Positions 33,380 to 45,769 of a stretch of 64,000 nt of DNA are shown here, piece after piece (position 1 is the first letter of the stretch; every line of letters starts with the position of its first letter). Source of the stretch: Salticus scenicus. Its lineage: Eukaryota; Arthropoda; Arachnida; Araneae; Salticidae. Below the pieces are notes generated by a model. That model saw only the letters and a list, made by a program, of their open reading frames with translations. It was not told the origin of the DNA and ran no database searches. The DNA lies in NCBI GenBank assembly GCA_963930645.1, contig OZ005660.1, positions 199,910,927 through 199,974,926 of the forward strand. The letters are read 5' to 3'. A program made the translations under genes and the position numbers.

Positions 33380-34240
33380 AGCTGGCATAATTTGTAGCCT
33401 TAGGAAGGATATACTTCCATTCTATATTTTCGTTTAAAAAGAAATAATCGAGATTTTTGTACGCTTGTACAGCCTCGTCAATCTCATCTTCGAATTAGCA
33501 ATGAGCATGTAAAGTTTTCTTTTGATTAAAATGAATCCAAAAGTCACAAATAGCACGATCAGGAGAATTAAGTTGAACGTTTAACAATTTGATATGTTTT
33601 TGTTCAATAAATTTGAATGTCAGTTTCGCCCTATAAGATGATGCCTTTTTATTGTAAAGCTTGAATTTCCTTACATTCACTTCTCAGGGAAATTCAGTAA
33701 GACAGATAGTGGTGTACCAGTTAGCTGTAACTGTCATCTGTTCCTTCAGCTTCGTGGCTTTGAAAAGTCCTGTATTTTTAAAGAAAACAACATACATTAC
33801 TTTTTCCATTGCTCATTGTCTTTTCAGTACTGTTGGTTTAGGACCATGTTCCAAATCCCATAGTGTTGTTTGCTGGCGTATTAGAAAGTCATAAATATTT
33901 ATATAGATTTTACCACCAATTATTACTTCAGAAATAAGAGAATGGTAACACAATTAAGTAATTAACCAGTTTCTTTGCATATTCCGACAAGCTTCACATT
34001 TTTTCTTCTGTTACATTATGGGAAACCCAACGACAAATTAATATTTTATATGCAGTTTCAAGAATAATCATATGTGTAACGACGGATCTAATGTTCAGCT
34101 CTTTCTGTGTCATCCTGAAAATACAGCGATTCTGATTGTTTAATATTTTTCTTAAGGCTGACACATTTTCTGGGACTGTCAAACTTTCAGCTGTCAAACT
34201 TCAGCTGTTAATTTCTATAGTTTCTCATCCAGGAGAGAGC
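33380..34240 (-). pseudogene. mariner-type transposase pseudogene
   Basis: Minus-strand fragments in the order of a mariner transposase: a helix-turn-helix region (TQKELNIRSVVTHMI, 34197-33994), a block matching the WDLEHGPKPT region with VMYVVFFKNTGL, then KASSYRAKLTFKFIEQKHIK and NSPDRAICDFW (33495-33680), and a C-terminal block FEDEIDEAVQAYKN. Multiple stops and frameshifts. The NSPDRAICDFW motif corresponds to the family's YSPDLAPCDF(W). Inverted ends were not found. Confidence 0.75.
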
Positions 34241-34324
34241 CTGGACCTCTAAGAAATTCTGTAAACAACCTAAATTCAGTGACACGCGATGGATCTTCGT
34301 TTCTATATGCTAATTGTAGACGTT

Positions 34325-34550
34325 ATGTTATGGGGAGTAAGACCGATTGACTGCACTAGGGTCCTAGGCCTGACAGGAAGTGCCTTCCATAGGGGGGTCT
34401 TTCTAAGGGGTCCTAGCCCATACTTACGCATGTTTCTGAAAAAAGCACGGAACTCTGAACGACTAGGCCGACGAGCATGACCTGAGATCGAACCCGGCAC
34501 CTCACCTTTACCAGCTTTGAGCTCAGAAGCGCTCAGTCGCTGGTGGGCCT
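34325..34550 (-). mobile_element. tRNA-type SINE
   Basis: Minus strand contains CCACCAGCGACTGAGCGC (A-box-like) and GCCGGGTTCGATCTCAGG (B box GGTTCGATCTC) ~55 bases apart, typical of a tRNA-derived head, followed by a ~150-base body. A diverged copy lies at 32650-32860. No tail or target duplication resolved. Confidence 0.6.
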
Positions 34551-35695
34551 GTAGACATTAGAGGCATTCTTTCTATTACTATGCCACGTTAAAATAACTG
34601 AAAATCATAGAGTGATACTACCATAGAGTGTTAACATTATTTACCATTCTTTTAAAATTTATTCTACGGAAGTTAAATTGCATTTGTTGTCACAAAATTC
34701 GTCTGCGGTCATAAAAGCCCTTAAATTTAGGTATTTACCCAATTATTTTTGCTTATTGTCTGCCATCGTCGCAAAAGTACTAGAGTCATACTCATGTGTA
34801 TATACAGAGTTGCCAACATTTTAATTTATTCCGGAGCATTTTTAGCCCGCATATATTGCATAAGACTTTTTTTTTAAGAGTAAATTTTTCTTATATTATC
34901 GTAATTAAGGTAAAGCTAGGAGAGTTTGCGCACAATTCAACAGAACGATATAAAAAATCGAAATATTAATTTTTTACTAAACTATTGGTACATAATTTTA
35001 AACTGATCCTCCTTCTATGCATTTCCATTACTATTTTGTTGTTCTGTTATAATTTAAAACAACAGCTGAAATAAAACCAAGAGAGTTATTGTGCGCAATC
35101 TTTCCTTATAGGGTAGGAGTGATTGCGCACATGGGTAGGAGAGATTGCGCTTAATTATAACTACAATTACATTAATAATAATATTAATTGCGCTTAAATG
35201 ACATTGTTGTAAGGTATTTGTTATCAAATATTTCTGTATTGGGAATAGATATTTCAAATCAATAATTAAAAAATCAAAAACATAACAGAAATTAAAAAAA
35301 AACTACAAAAAATTAATTAAAGAAAAAATGTTAAAGAAACAGTAAAAAGAACAAAACTAGATAAAGAAAAAGACCAGATGAAGAACATTAAGTTCCTAGA
35401 TAAAACATTTAATATAAAATTAGTACAATTTTTTTTAGCTAGGATGGTTTCTTGTTTGCTGACCGATTCTCTCGTTGTCCACTATCATTACACTTATTGT
35501 TGTACATGGTGAGGTTATTCTGCAACCATCTGCCACAAGTGAACATTTTCGAGACGGATTGCACCCCGTGTGGGCATTTCCGGTAATGCATTTCTGAGAA
35601 GGGGGGAAAAAAGGTAAGAATCCGTGTGTGCAATGTTATAAGCTAGTCCTGCCCGTTTTTAAGCCCAGAATCCTCCAACCGTTTACTATTTATAA

Positions 35696-35726
<31 letters not shown>

Positions 35727-36123
35727 CCTTCAAAACGCCCAGAAATGTTCAAAACACAAAACCTAAATTTCACTTGATTTGAAATCTTCTCATTCCGACT
35801 TTAAAATCATTTACTTTTATTTAATTTAATTAAGTTTATTATAATGTAGACGATTATATTCCTTAAAAATAAGTTTGAGTAGGCTGATACGTTTTGCTCG
35901 CATTTAGTTTTATCCCTTCTATTTAAGCAGCCGACAGCTTTCGCATCATACTTGAAAGTATTGCAAAACTAAATAGATATACAATAACATTTAAATAATT
36001 TGCGATAAATTTCTCATAGGCACATTAGCATTCGAGAGATATTTCCCATCAGAGGTGTGGCTTTTGTCGATCTTGCCACTCCTGAACAATGTTCAATTTC
36101 AGATTCTGGGAACAGTCTCCTAT

Positions 36124-36338
36124 CATACTTGCCAACCACCTCATTAATAAACGTACAATTGTTAACGCCCCCTGAAAAAACGCCCCTTTTCTCACACCAC
36201 TATATTTTTAGAATAATTCTCTCCAAATGTTGTTACGATTAAATAAGACTAAAATTACTCTGAAAAATTATTGGTGTGAAAAAAAAAAAGGCGGGTACTA
36301 AAAATTGTACGGATCATAATGTACGGTTGGCAAGTATG
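36124..36338. mobile_element. Family B MITE with TCCTAT duplication
   Basis: CATACTTGCC ... GGCAAGTATG, flanked by TCCTAT at 36118-36123 and 36339-36344. Interior: CACACCACTA ... TATTGGTGTG. Confidence 0.85.
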
Positions 36339-36721
36339 TCCTATACGATTCACCGTCTCGAATGGGTCGAACTAGTCCAGTCATTTGTCGAAATAATTTC
36401 CTAGTGCAGTTCCAGACATTCTACAAACTCATTCTCGCTGTCTTGCCATTACCAATAAGCTACAAATCTCTATTAGTGTAAAATATTCTAAAAATCAATG
36501 CGCAGTCTCTCCTAAATAGCCAAAGCGCAAACTATCCCTTTTTGGTAGGAGAGATTACGCAGCCTTTTATTAAATAATGATTTGCTTTTAGAGAAATTCG
36601 TGGTTCTCGTACCGTTAGTCTAGGTTTGCAGCTTATGAAAAATTGTTTAAACTTTAAATATTTTCTACTACTACCATTGTATTGAAATTCTTAGTAAGAG
36701 TTACGAAAATTCAAGCAGTTA

Positions 36722-36902
36722 CAGAGCTGCCAACCTAATCGGCAAATTGTTAGTACCGCCTCTTTTTCTACACTACTTAATTTTTTATGTAATTATCTTT
36801 AAATATATTTGCGATGAATTAAGAAGAAAAAAACTCTAAGAAATGACTAGTGTAGAAAAAGGGGCGGTACTAGCAATTTGCCGGATTATGTTGGCAGCTC
36901 TG
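36722..36902. mobile_element. Family B MITE (CAGAGCTGCC subfamily)
   Basis: CAGAGCTGCCAACC ... TTGGCAGCTCTG with flanks CAGTTA and CAATTA (5 of 6 match). Family C copy 2 lacks it at the equivalent position (54866 region). Same subfamily as 63520-63712. Confidence 0.8.
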
Positions 36903-37378
36903 CAATTATTTTTGAGAAAGAGGCGAAATAACCACGTTTTTTCTTAAACTCTTGAAGCAATCAACGTGCAAATTGAAGTCGGCACTTCACTACTGATGCT
37001 TTACAGCCACCTAATATTGCAACTTCGTCACTCCACTCCTTCCCGCTGATCCCCTATGTGCGCAATCTCTTCTACCGCGCGATCACTCCTAGCTTTACCT
37101 TATATATTGGGGTTAAATACTCTAAAAATTAAGTGGTGTGAAACCGAGGTAAGGCTAAAAAGGCTCCGGAGTAAATTAAAATGTTGGCAACTATGTATGT
37201 ATATATGCTTTCTCTAGACAATGATAGTTGAAAATAAATAATTTTGAAATGAAATATTTTCTGCACATTTGATTTGAAAAACATTATTTTGAAAGATTAA
37301 AGTACCACTGCAAGGTTACTAACATTTATAATTATTCCGGAGCATTGAGAACCATGCCTTTATTTAATACCACAATTT

Positions 37379-37569
37379 TTTAACCCATTGCCGGCCCAAT
37401 TAAATTTCACACCTCTGATCAAGGTTGGACTTTTTAATTCAATATCCACCACTAAATTGTAATGTAACGGTTGTCTATTGACTTTGATTACGTCAATATC
37501 ACTCTTCGAAGTTACTGGTGGAAATTGAATGGCGCGGACCCTAATTCGGCAATAATTTTTCGCGCGTTA
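37379..37569. mobile_element. Possible piggyBac-like MITE
   Basis: TTAACCCATTGCCGGCCCAA at the left and an inverted-like ATTCGGCAATAATTTTTCGC, GCGTTAA at the right. TTAA lies at both ends. The ends are only partly inverted, so this is tentative. Confidence 0.45.
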
Positions 37570-37621
37570 AAACCGGAAAAAGGATAAGGAGTAATTTTTT
37601 CTTATTTTGCTGTAATTCGTA

Positions 37622-37835
37622 ATTGCCAGCCATCTCATTAATAAGCGTAAGATTGTTAACGCCCCTTGAAAAATTGCTCATTTTTCTACACCACTTTGTT
37701 TTTAGAGTAATTCTTTTCAACGTTCGTTACGATTAAATAAGAATAAAATTTCTCAGAAAAATGACTGGTGTTGAAAAAAAAAAGGCGAGTACTAAAATTT
37801 TACTATTCATAATGATGTGGGTGGCAAGTGTGCTC
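37622..37835. mobile_element. Family B MITE, diverged
   Basis: TTGCCAGCCATCTCATTAAT ... TGATGTGGGTGGCAAG, with ACACCACTTTG and GACTGGTGTTG inside; closest to 36124-36338. Confidence 0.6.
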
Positions 37836-38157
37836 TAATTCTATTTTGAAGATGATTATTCTGTAAGTAAAATGGTATGCAGTAAAATTAGGGCTCGAAT
37901 TGCGTCGTAGTAAATTACAAAAGTTGGCAATTCGGTTGCTATAATATTTAAAAATTTGTTTTAAAAAATTAAAAGCACATATTATGTTCTTTTAAATTTA
38001 TTTAGTTTCATAAAACTACACCTGTAAAATCATTAACATCAAAACAATATATAGATATCAAAGCGCGCAACTTTATCGATTGTGAAAATAACAAGATTAT
38101 TCATTTATTAAAAGTCGCCATTGTTTAATCTGGAAAGAGTAATTTTAACAGTCTGAT

Positions 38158-38348
38158 CAGAGATGCCAAAATTTTAATTTATTTCGGAGCATTTTTTTTA
38201 TCCCGTATACCACTATTTTTTTTTTTTTTAAGATTTTTTTTTCCCCCTTATTTTATCGCAGTAATATAATGGTCAAAAATATTCTAAAAATAAAGTGATG
38301 CGAATTAAAAGCGGATTCCCGAATAAATTACAATGTTGGCAACTGTGA
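38158..38348. mobile_element. Family B MITE, diverged
   Basis: CAGAGATGCCAAAATTTTAATTT ... AATTACAATGTTGGCAACTGTG, with TTCGGAGCATTTTT and a GTGATGCG centre. Confidence 0.6.
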
Positions 38349-38349
38349 G

Positions 38350-38600
38350 TCTACATAAATTCTATAGTGCGTCCACGTTTCCTACGACTAGCAGTGAGGC
38401 CGAGTCCAAAAGTTTGGAGGGATGCAAAATTGGCCGAGAGATAGTTATTTGGCAAACATCCAGTTATTCGGTGTTCCCTTATCGCTTGTTTTCTCTCAGT
38501 CACCCCTATATTAACACTAGACTCGTTCAATCTGCACTTGCGCAGAGGTTTCCATGGTCGCAAGAAATGTGGTTAAATAATATATTACTAAAAGGAAACA
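38350..38600. other. CpG-rich patch of unknown nature
   Basis: About 220 bases with many CpG and open frames on both strands (106 codons plus, 70 codons minus). No protein family recognised. It could be the end of a transposon or a promoter-like patch. Confidence 0.35.
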
Positions 38601-38649
38601 AAAAAAATAATAATAATAATATTTATTTTAATCAATATCTGATAGTTTT

Positions 38650-40300
38650 TTAATAATGTACTTTTTATGTTAATTATTTTATACATCAACAAAGATATAT
38701 ATATATTTTTTTTTAATAAAGATATTTGCTACAGCTAGTACTCCTGCTATTCCGTTTTTTAATGTATGAAAAAAGATACTAAACAAAAGTTCTCTTGCCT
38801 GTCCCTTTCTTCTCCACAATAGCCTTGCATGAAATGCAGAGTGGAGAGTATAGGAAGCTAAGAGGAAATTGAGCTAAATAAGTTCTGGAAAGTAATTAAT
38901 ATCTTTCTTTCTTTCTCTCTCTCTCCTTTTTTTTTTTTTTTTTTGTAGCCAATATATCTAGTTACACTACAGTTAAGAGTGGGAAGGAAAATAAGAAAAA
39001 TTTATTTATTGGTTATTCAGTTTTTGATGTGGCAGAGATGTTATCTTCGCTTATAAGAATTTATTATGAATTATATCATTTTTTTTTTAAAGGAATTATA
39101 ATTATTCATTATATAGTCATTTATATACATTCATATTCATTCTTTACGTGACAAAATAATGGAAATGGGACAGCGTGAAAGCAGAATTAGTTTATTTTTG
39201 CACTGCAGTTGTGTCTCTTTCTATGTTTTTAAATCGATAAAATATATAATAAAAAATAGTTTATTTATTAAAAATAATATAATGTAAAGAGTAGTCAGTG
39301 TAAAAAAGATCTCACGTAGTACAAGACGCGACCAGCATAATACAAGTACAAAGTTCTTTTATGATGGACACGGATTTCTTTATAATGAGTGTTTGTGTAG
39401 GAGGGGTTTCTTTACACGGACAACTCTGTATAATGAAATAATTAATTAAATAAATAATGCAGTTTAATCATGGAAATCTGCTATTAACTTTATCAAGAAT
39501 TATTAAACAATAAAATAATTAATTAAAAAAAAAGAAAAGAAAAAGAAAAACGGTGCCTAAAAATCGGAAAGTTTGACAGCTCTGTTTATTAAACATTTTT
39601 AAATTGCATCTGTTGAAACACAGACACATTTTGCCTTGCGTTCACGATTGTGATACATATTATTATGAAATTTCCTTCATTAAAGTTTGCGTCATTTAAA
39701 GAAGGGAATAATTTGCCTTCCATGAAATCTAATTAAATGCTTTTAAAGAGATATCTCAAAAGGTGAGATACAGCGAAAAATATCGAAAAATTTTCCTTAG
39801 AAAATTACGTCATTTTCTATCAATAAAAGATATTTTTAGGAATATTTATGAATCAAACGTAAAGAACCTTTTAACTGAAAAAAAAAAAACATAATGTTTT
39901 CACGGAAGTAGCTGGTTTCAAGCTTTGCAACGTAAAAGCTTTTTCTAAATATAGAATTAAGTGGTGTGTGTCAAACATGCATAGCAGCTTTATTATCTAT
40001 ATTTTATGTCATAAATAAATTTAGACAGTTTTTGTTTCGCAGTTATCAAAAGTGCACATCTTATATAAGGTTGTATTATTCTTGTTATATAAGGCAGAAA
40101 TATTTTTTTTCTTTTCACAGTATTAGTTTCAGGTGTAACACACTACGATATATTTATTAAATCAGATAAATTAATAGTAACATATTTTATTCAAACTAAC
40201 CGGATTTGACTGCAGATACTTTTAACTATAGTTTATTCTATAAATTCAGCCATTTAACACTTTAATGTTTACAACATTTTTCTTTTTCTTAATTGCTAAT
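38650..40300. other. AT-rich stretch, nothing recognised
   Basis: No gene, RNA or element seen apart from short simple repeats (TTTC/TCTC tract near 38905). Confidence 0.4.
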
Positions 40301-40302
40301 GT

Positions 40303-40364
40303 AAAGAAGTATATTGTCCGTGAAATAATGGATCCATCATAGTACATTGCTTACCAAAAATAAT
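40303..40364 (+). repeat. 62-bp direct repeat, copy 1
   Basis: Matches 45437-45498 with a single mismatch. It contains GGATCCATCATAGTACATTG and CTTACCAAAAAT. Sequence on either side is unrelated. Confidence 0.85.
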
Positions 40365-40369
40365 AACTA

Positions 40370-40489
40370 ATATATTTCTTACGAATGTAAACAAATAGGC
40401 TCTAAAAATATCAGAAATTACTGTAAATTGACAAAGAAATAAAAATTATTTATCTATTTATTTACTTTTGTGTATGTACTATAATAACC

Positions 40490-40529
<40 letters not shown>

Positions 40530-43500
40530 GTGTAAAAATTCTTGTAAAAATTCAATAAACAAAAATGTAAAACGACATCACCACATGTGAACCAATAAAA
40601 TATCAACTAAATAGGTCAGAAAAAATTTTGTGAAAATGTGTGAGTGTGTCAAACATTGGGTAGTGAGGCCAAGTCTGATAAAAATGCAGAAAAGCATGGT
40701 AAAACATGCGTGTGCAAGAGAATAAAATAATATTATTGGATATATTTGCATTATGACTGACATACTGATAAATCAGCCAATAATACAATGAAATTCCGAC
40801 CCAAAAGAAAACATATACAGGAACACATACAGAGATCTAGCAACAAAAATATATAAATTTAAACTCCTTTTATTTGTGTGAATTAATTATTAATTTATAA
40901 CTTTAAAAAATTTTGTAAAAAAATTAGAAGTCCCCTACACAATTACAGGTGTTGAAACCAATATAATGGTCGAAATCCAAAGATCCCAGTATTATACTGA
41001 CAACCAGAGCAACACAATTGTGTTTAAAGGGCAAATGTGTATGTGTAATTAAACTTGTAATCAAATGGGTGATATGTTTTTAATAATTAAATAGATTTGT
41101 AAAATAACAACTGAAATAATTTGAAACTATTAAAAATTTAGTATATGTCTGTAAGTGTTCCACAATATATTAAAATTAAAATAAATTGCCACAAAAACAA
41201 ATTACCATAGCTGTAGTGAAAGCTTTCTAATCACGAATTTAACATGCATCAAAATGTAAACAAAACGAAAAAATAAAAAATGTTTATTAGTGTACACATA
41301 AAAAAAATATATAGGACTTTTCTTTATTTAATTATTATTTTTTCTTTTTTTGTGTGTGTGAGGATCCTCTTAAAATAGCGCAAATAATATGTAAAGCATG
41401 GCCAGAATAATAACGGTTGACCTTTTCAACAGAATACGTCAACTCAAATAAATCAGTGCATATGCAAAATATATAAATATTAGTTGACCTTTTCAACAGA
41501 ATACGTCAACACAATTTAAATCATCAACTGGAATAAAATTAAACGGCAATTACATTTGCCTTCAACAAGTGTACACAAAAATATTATTCATATGATTGAA
41601 TCTGCTAGCATATTTATTCATGAATTCTCATTGACAAAAATCAGTTGATCTCATTGATCATAAATCAATTCCCTTTTTTTTTTTGTTTTTATCTTATTAT
41701 TTCTCTTAAACATTTCTCTTCTTCATCAAACATTCAACTGCTATCACCATGTGTTTATACAAAAGTAGTCAATTAAGGTAAATGAGAAAAAAAAATGTGT
41801 AATTCAAAATATTTGATCATTTAAAAAAAATAACCTTCAGTTAACTGTATTAATTATTAAATATGGTAAATTGACAAATGAAATAAATAATGTATTTTAA
41901 AATGGGTAAATGTGTGATTGTATTTTAAGACATGAGGTGTTTAATTCACGACTGACATATTTTAAGATCTCGATGATACAGCCAGGTTTATGTGAACACA
42001 TCATAAGTAAAATTTTAATCTTTGTGTGTGTCTAAATAAACTTATAAATAACTTTATGTAACCAAAATCACATTTGGCACAATTAATTGTTCGTTAATAT
42101 GTAAAAAAAGTGTCTTGAAGAAATGCAATTTCTGTGCCAATACCATAAATAAAATTGTAATGTGCAAAATAAAAATAAAAATATCGAAAAATATGAAAGG
42201 TGATAAACCCATACCTGTATGAAAACAAAATTGCATTATGATTTATTTAAAAAAGATTAGCATATCAAAATATATATATATATATCCGAGTATACTAAAA
42301 AAAAATCTATTATGCAATGAAGGAAAGAAAACTGAATATTATTTTTAAAATTTTTGAATAAATTTAATGTACAAAACATTTAATTTTTTTTTTTTTTTTT
42401 GACTGAGGATGAATTATTTTTCTCATAATTTATTCAAGACCCAATACCTGCAATACAACTTTCAATTATTAAAATCTAAATAAATTGTGTAAATAAAATT
42501 ATAAACTTTTGTGTTTCCTTAAAGGTTTAAAAAATAGGCAAATAGATATTTTATACAACTGAAAAAAAAAAAAAAATACATGTAAAAAAATGGTGTAATT
42601 ATTCTGTAGAAAATATTTTAGATTGTTCTACTATGCATGTATAACACTGTGACTAGCAAAGTTTTCTTTTTTTTAAATAAAACAGATCAGGTTAGATTTA
42701 CACAATCATGCATAGTTTGTTTTGTAAAATAAGAAATCAAAACTAGCAAAACAGCTTCAAGCAACTGACACGGCTAGAATTACTTGATATTTTATAAATG
42801 TTAAATGACAATGTTTATAGCTAAAATTATTTTATGTAAGTGAAATAAAATGTGTATTATGCAAATTAAGTTACTCAAAGTACACCCTTACTCAAAACAA
42901 TTTTTGGCCAGAAATCAAGAGAAAGGATTATGCGTTGAGCATCAAAATACCATTTCCATATTTAAGTCGACATTCAACACAGCAATGGGGCATAAATACA
43001 CAGCGTAAAAAAATAAAATGCAATTATGATTAGTTGTTCTTAAAAGTTGTTCTTTAGTATATTAAAAAAAAAAAAAAAAAAATGTGACTATTATCAATTC
43101 AGTGTGATAAGTGTGTACAGTGTTCAAGTTGTTAATTAGTGAAAAAAATATTGCAGTGTAAAAGCTTCGTATCTAACTTAATTAAAGCAGATAAAATTAA
43201 TCCTAAGCTATGATCTCATTAATGAGTTAAAATGAAAATCATCCATCAATGTATATATCAACATTATCTATCAATGAAGTAAAAAAAAAAAGGTCTTTTT
43301 TGTTATCAATTCCTGGTAAATATTCATGTAATTGAGTAAATTTGAAAATGACATGGGCAAAAACATAATTTTCAAAATGTCCATAAATATTCATATCAAT
43401 AGAAAAATTATTTAAGAAATAACAATAATCATTTTATGCAAAATAATTTTGAGAAAATAAATATATTACTACATATTACTGAAAATCAGAGTGCATGCAC

Positions 43501-44640
43501 AATTTCTTTTTTTTTTTACTATAATTTTAAATTGTTACTATATGTAAAAGATCAAGTTATAAATTAATAGTATACTTTTTTAGGAAACCGTGTGTAAATG
43601 TGAATATAAATGGGAAGTACAAAAGGACACATTTGTTGTAAAAAATTATAATTATACACTTCCCTAAAAATAGTTTGTTTGCAATAATAGTGTAAAAAAA
43701 TGAGTTTTACATCTATGTAAATTAAATTATTAAGTTTACATTTCAAAATTTCTCAAATAGGTTGTTTAAAAGTGTATGTGAAAGTGTAAAATAAAAACAG
43801 GAAACATCGGTGTAAAGTTATTTAAAACACTATAATGTGCATTTTCTAATATATTTAACACATTATTTACACTAGTTCCTAAAAAAAATAAAAACTAATT
43901 AAAAAAAAAAATATGTGTATATGTATTATTTAAACCTATCGAGAAATTCCAAAAAAAAAAAAAAATCATTTGTAGAAATTCAAAATCCTAACAAAATTTT
44001 AAATTTAAATTCCAATAATACATTTTCATGCACATCATTTTCAAGCAATATTATTGAAAAATTTAACCTTAATAAAATTTCCTCTTCATAAAAAATTGAC
44101 CAGATCAAATATAAGTATAAACACATATATAAACACAACAAAGAAAAATAGATAAATTCTCATATGAATTATAAATGACTCGACAATAACTCCCAGTGTA
44201 TTCAGTCTATCTACATATGTATAAATATGCAAGACAACATGAAACGATATATTAATTAATTTTCCCCTAAATGTATTAAAACAAGACCCCCAAAAAATTT
44301 AATTCAACATTAAAAATACCTGAAAATTTACGAGCATAACCAAACATAATATACATATGAAACATTTCCAATTTAAACGTAAAGAAAACGCTTTAAATAC
44401 ACTAAAAGAATACCAAGTCTATGGAAAAAAATTTGCGATTGAAAAAATGATATACTCACATGAAAACAGTCTTGAAGAAAATGTATTCAAATAATCCTAC
44501 AAGTTCACTAATTTTTGTAACATGCTTTTCAAATTATATTTAATATTCTCCAATCATCTGATGAAGAAATTGTTTGTATGAAAACAAAATTCTGGAATTA
44601 TGTTTATAACAAAAATTAAAAAATTTTATGAGCACTGATG
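40370..44640. other. Long AT-rich stretch without genes
   Basis: Dominated by A/T runs and recurring TGTAAA/TGTGTAA words. No element ends or coding domains seen except the paired motif at 41416-41509. It could be intron or intergenic DNA. Confidence 0.4.
41416..41509 (+). repeat. Duplicated motif with inverted ends
   Basis: A 28-base block beginning GTTGACCTTTTCAACAGAAT and ending GTCAAC occurs identically at 41416 and 41482. Each block is closed by GTTGAC/GTCAAC inverted hexamers. Confidence 0.8.
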
Positions 44641-45214
44641 TTCATATAAAAGAGGCAGTCTTCTTCCCGTATACAATTTTTCTTTTGCACGATACATATG
44701 TGCTTTTCATCAGTTTGCACACGTAGGGTACCTGAATGTATATTTCCAATCGTCACTATAAGATTTCACTTGATTAGGACGTTCCTTTAAAAAAAAAAAA
44801 AAAAAAATGTGCACAAACACTAAAAAAACGGCAAAATAAATCCAAACGGCATGGCTTGAATACACAAAATTCGGAAATGAAGCAGATTGGATTGGTACAG
44901 AAACAGCTGCTGAAAAATCAAGAGATTGTTAAATTTTCCAAAGCACTGTACATTCACAGAAATCTGGAAGCATCATACTACAGGTAACTGTTACTCAGTG
45001 ACGAAGCTTGGTGACATATTCGGTCGAACGGGGGACAGGAGTTGACAAAAATCTTTTATGCAGATAATGCACTAACGCATTTTCAATTAAACCAATAACA
45101 CGCAAAAACTGCACGAAGTTCTGGCTTTAAAATTGTATGTATGCAAAAATGCACTGTTAAACAGTTGAACGTTTTTCTCGTTTCTCTATACAGAGGAACA
45201 TTTAAAAAAAAAGG

Positions 45215-45544
45215 CTAGTAGCGCAAATCGAGATCCAGTTCATCAACGGAGGCATTGCCGTCCAGTAATATAACTTGTTTCTTTTTCCTTGTCATGTCCG
45301 ATAAGCGTATGCGTAATCCATGAGAAAAGTTCGAGTATACTGAGAATGTCCAACAACATAAGAATAAATACAGCCCCTCCCTCTCTCTTGATCCTAGTAG
45401 AAAAAATGAAGAACCAATGGTCACGGAGACCAAGTCTTGTAAAGAAGTATATTGTCCGTGAAATAGTGGATCCATCATAGTACATTGCTTACCAAAAATA
45501 CCTGGAAATTCATATAGTCTTTTGAAAAGAGTGTCACTTGACAT
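45215..45544 (-). other. 109-codon open frame, unassigned
   Basis: Open frame MSSDTLFKRL..., with a second overlapping frame of 80 codons. Less AT-biased than its surroundings. No domain recognised. It contains the 62-bp repeat shared with 40303-40364; on this strand the one difference between copies is synonymous (CTA/TTA Leu) in this frame. It may be part of a real exon or chance. Confidence 0.25.
45437..45498 (+). repeat. 62-bp direct repeat, copy 2
   Basis: Partner of 40303-40364 with one mismatch. Confidence 0.85.
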
Positions 45545-45769
45545 AAATAATAGAAGTCACTTGCAATAGAAATTGTTTTTTATTTTTATGTAAAAAACAT
45601 GAATTGTCAAGCAATCACTTACAATGGTCCTCATATGATCTATAGGGCAAAGAGAGAGAGGGAGAGCAAACGAGGGCAGTTGTTTCTTAAACCAGTAAAC
45701 AAGAGATACTAACTGTTTGAATGCGAAAGGTGTACACTGAATTGCATTCGCCAATTCAAACCCGAAATT

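Larger units (their letters stand above)
34908..37100. mobile_element. Family C element, copy 1
   Basis: Inverted ends AGGTAAAGCTAGGAGAGTTT / ..CACTCCTAGCTTTACCT with TA at 34906-34907 and 37101-37102. Copies of GTAGGAGWGATTGCGC recur near both ends (35113, 35134, 36546 and inverted forms), as expected for transposase-binding sites. Two family B MITEs lie inside. No transposase recognised. The second copy is at 53636-55085. Confidence 0.75.
34797..37198. mobile_element. Family B MITE split by a family C element
   Basis: Left half (34797-34905): AGTTGCCAACATTTTAATTT, ATTCCGGAGCATTTTTAGCC, TAAGAGTAA. Right half (37103-37198): ATACTCTAAAAATTAAGTGG, TGTGAAAC, GGCTCCGGAGTAAATTAAAA, TGTTGGCAACTATG. 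Family C is inserted at a TA between them. Confidence 0.75.

Noticed and set aside
37081..37198. Independent small element
   Set aside because: It is the displaced right half of the family B MITE whose left half starts at 34797.
38333..38653. 106-codon plus open frame as a gene
   Set aside because: Starts inside a MITE, has an overlapping antisense frame, ends in low-complexity Asn codons, and no domain is recognisable; left as an unassigned CpG-rich patch.
40303..45498. 62-bp direct repeats as LTRs or target duplication of one 5 kb element
   Set aside because: Too short for LTRs, too long for a target duplication, no TG/CA ends, no coding between them.
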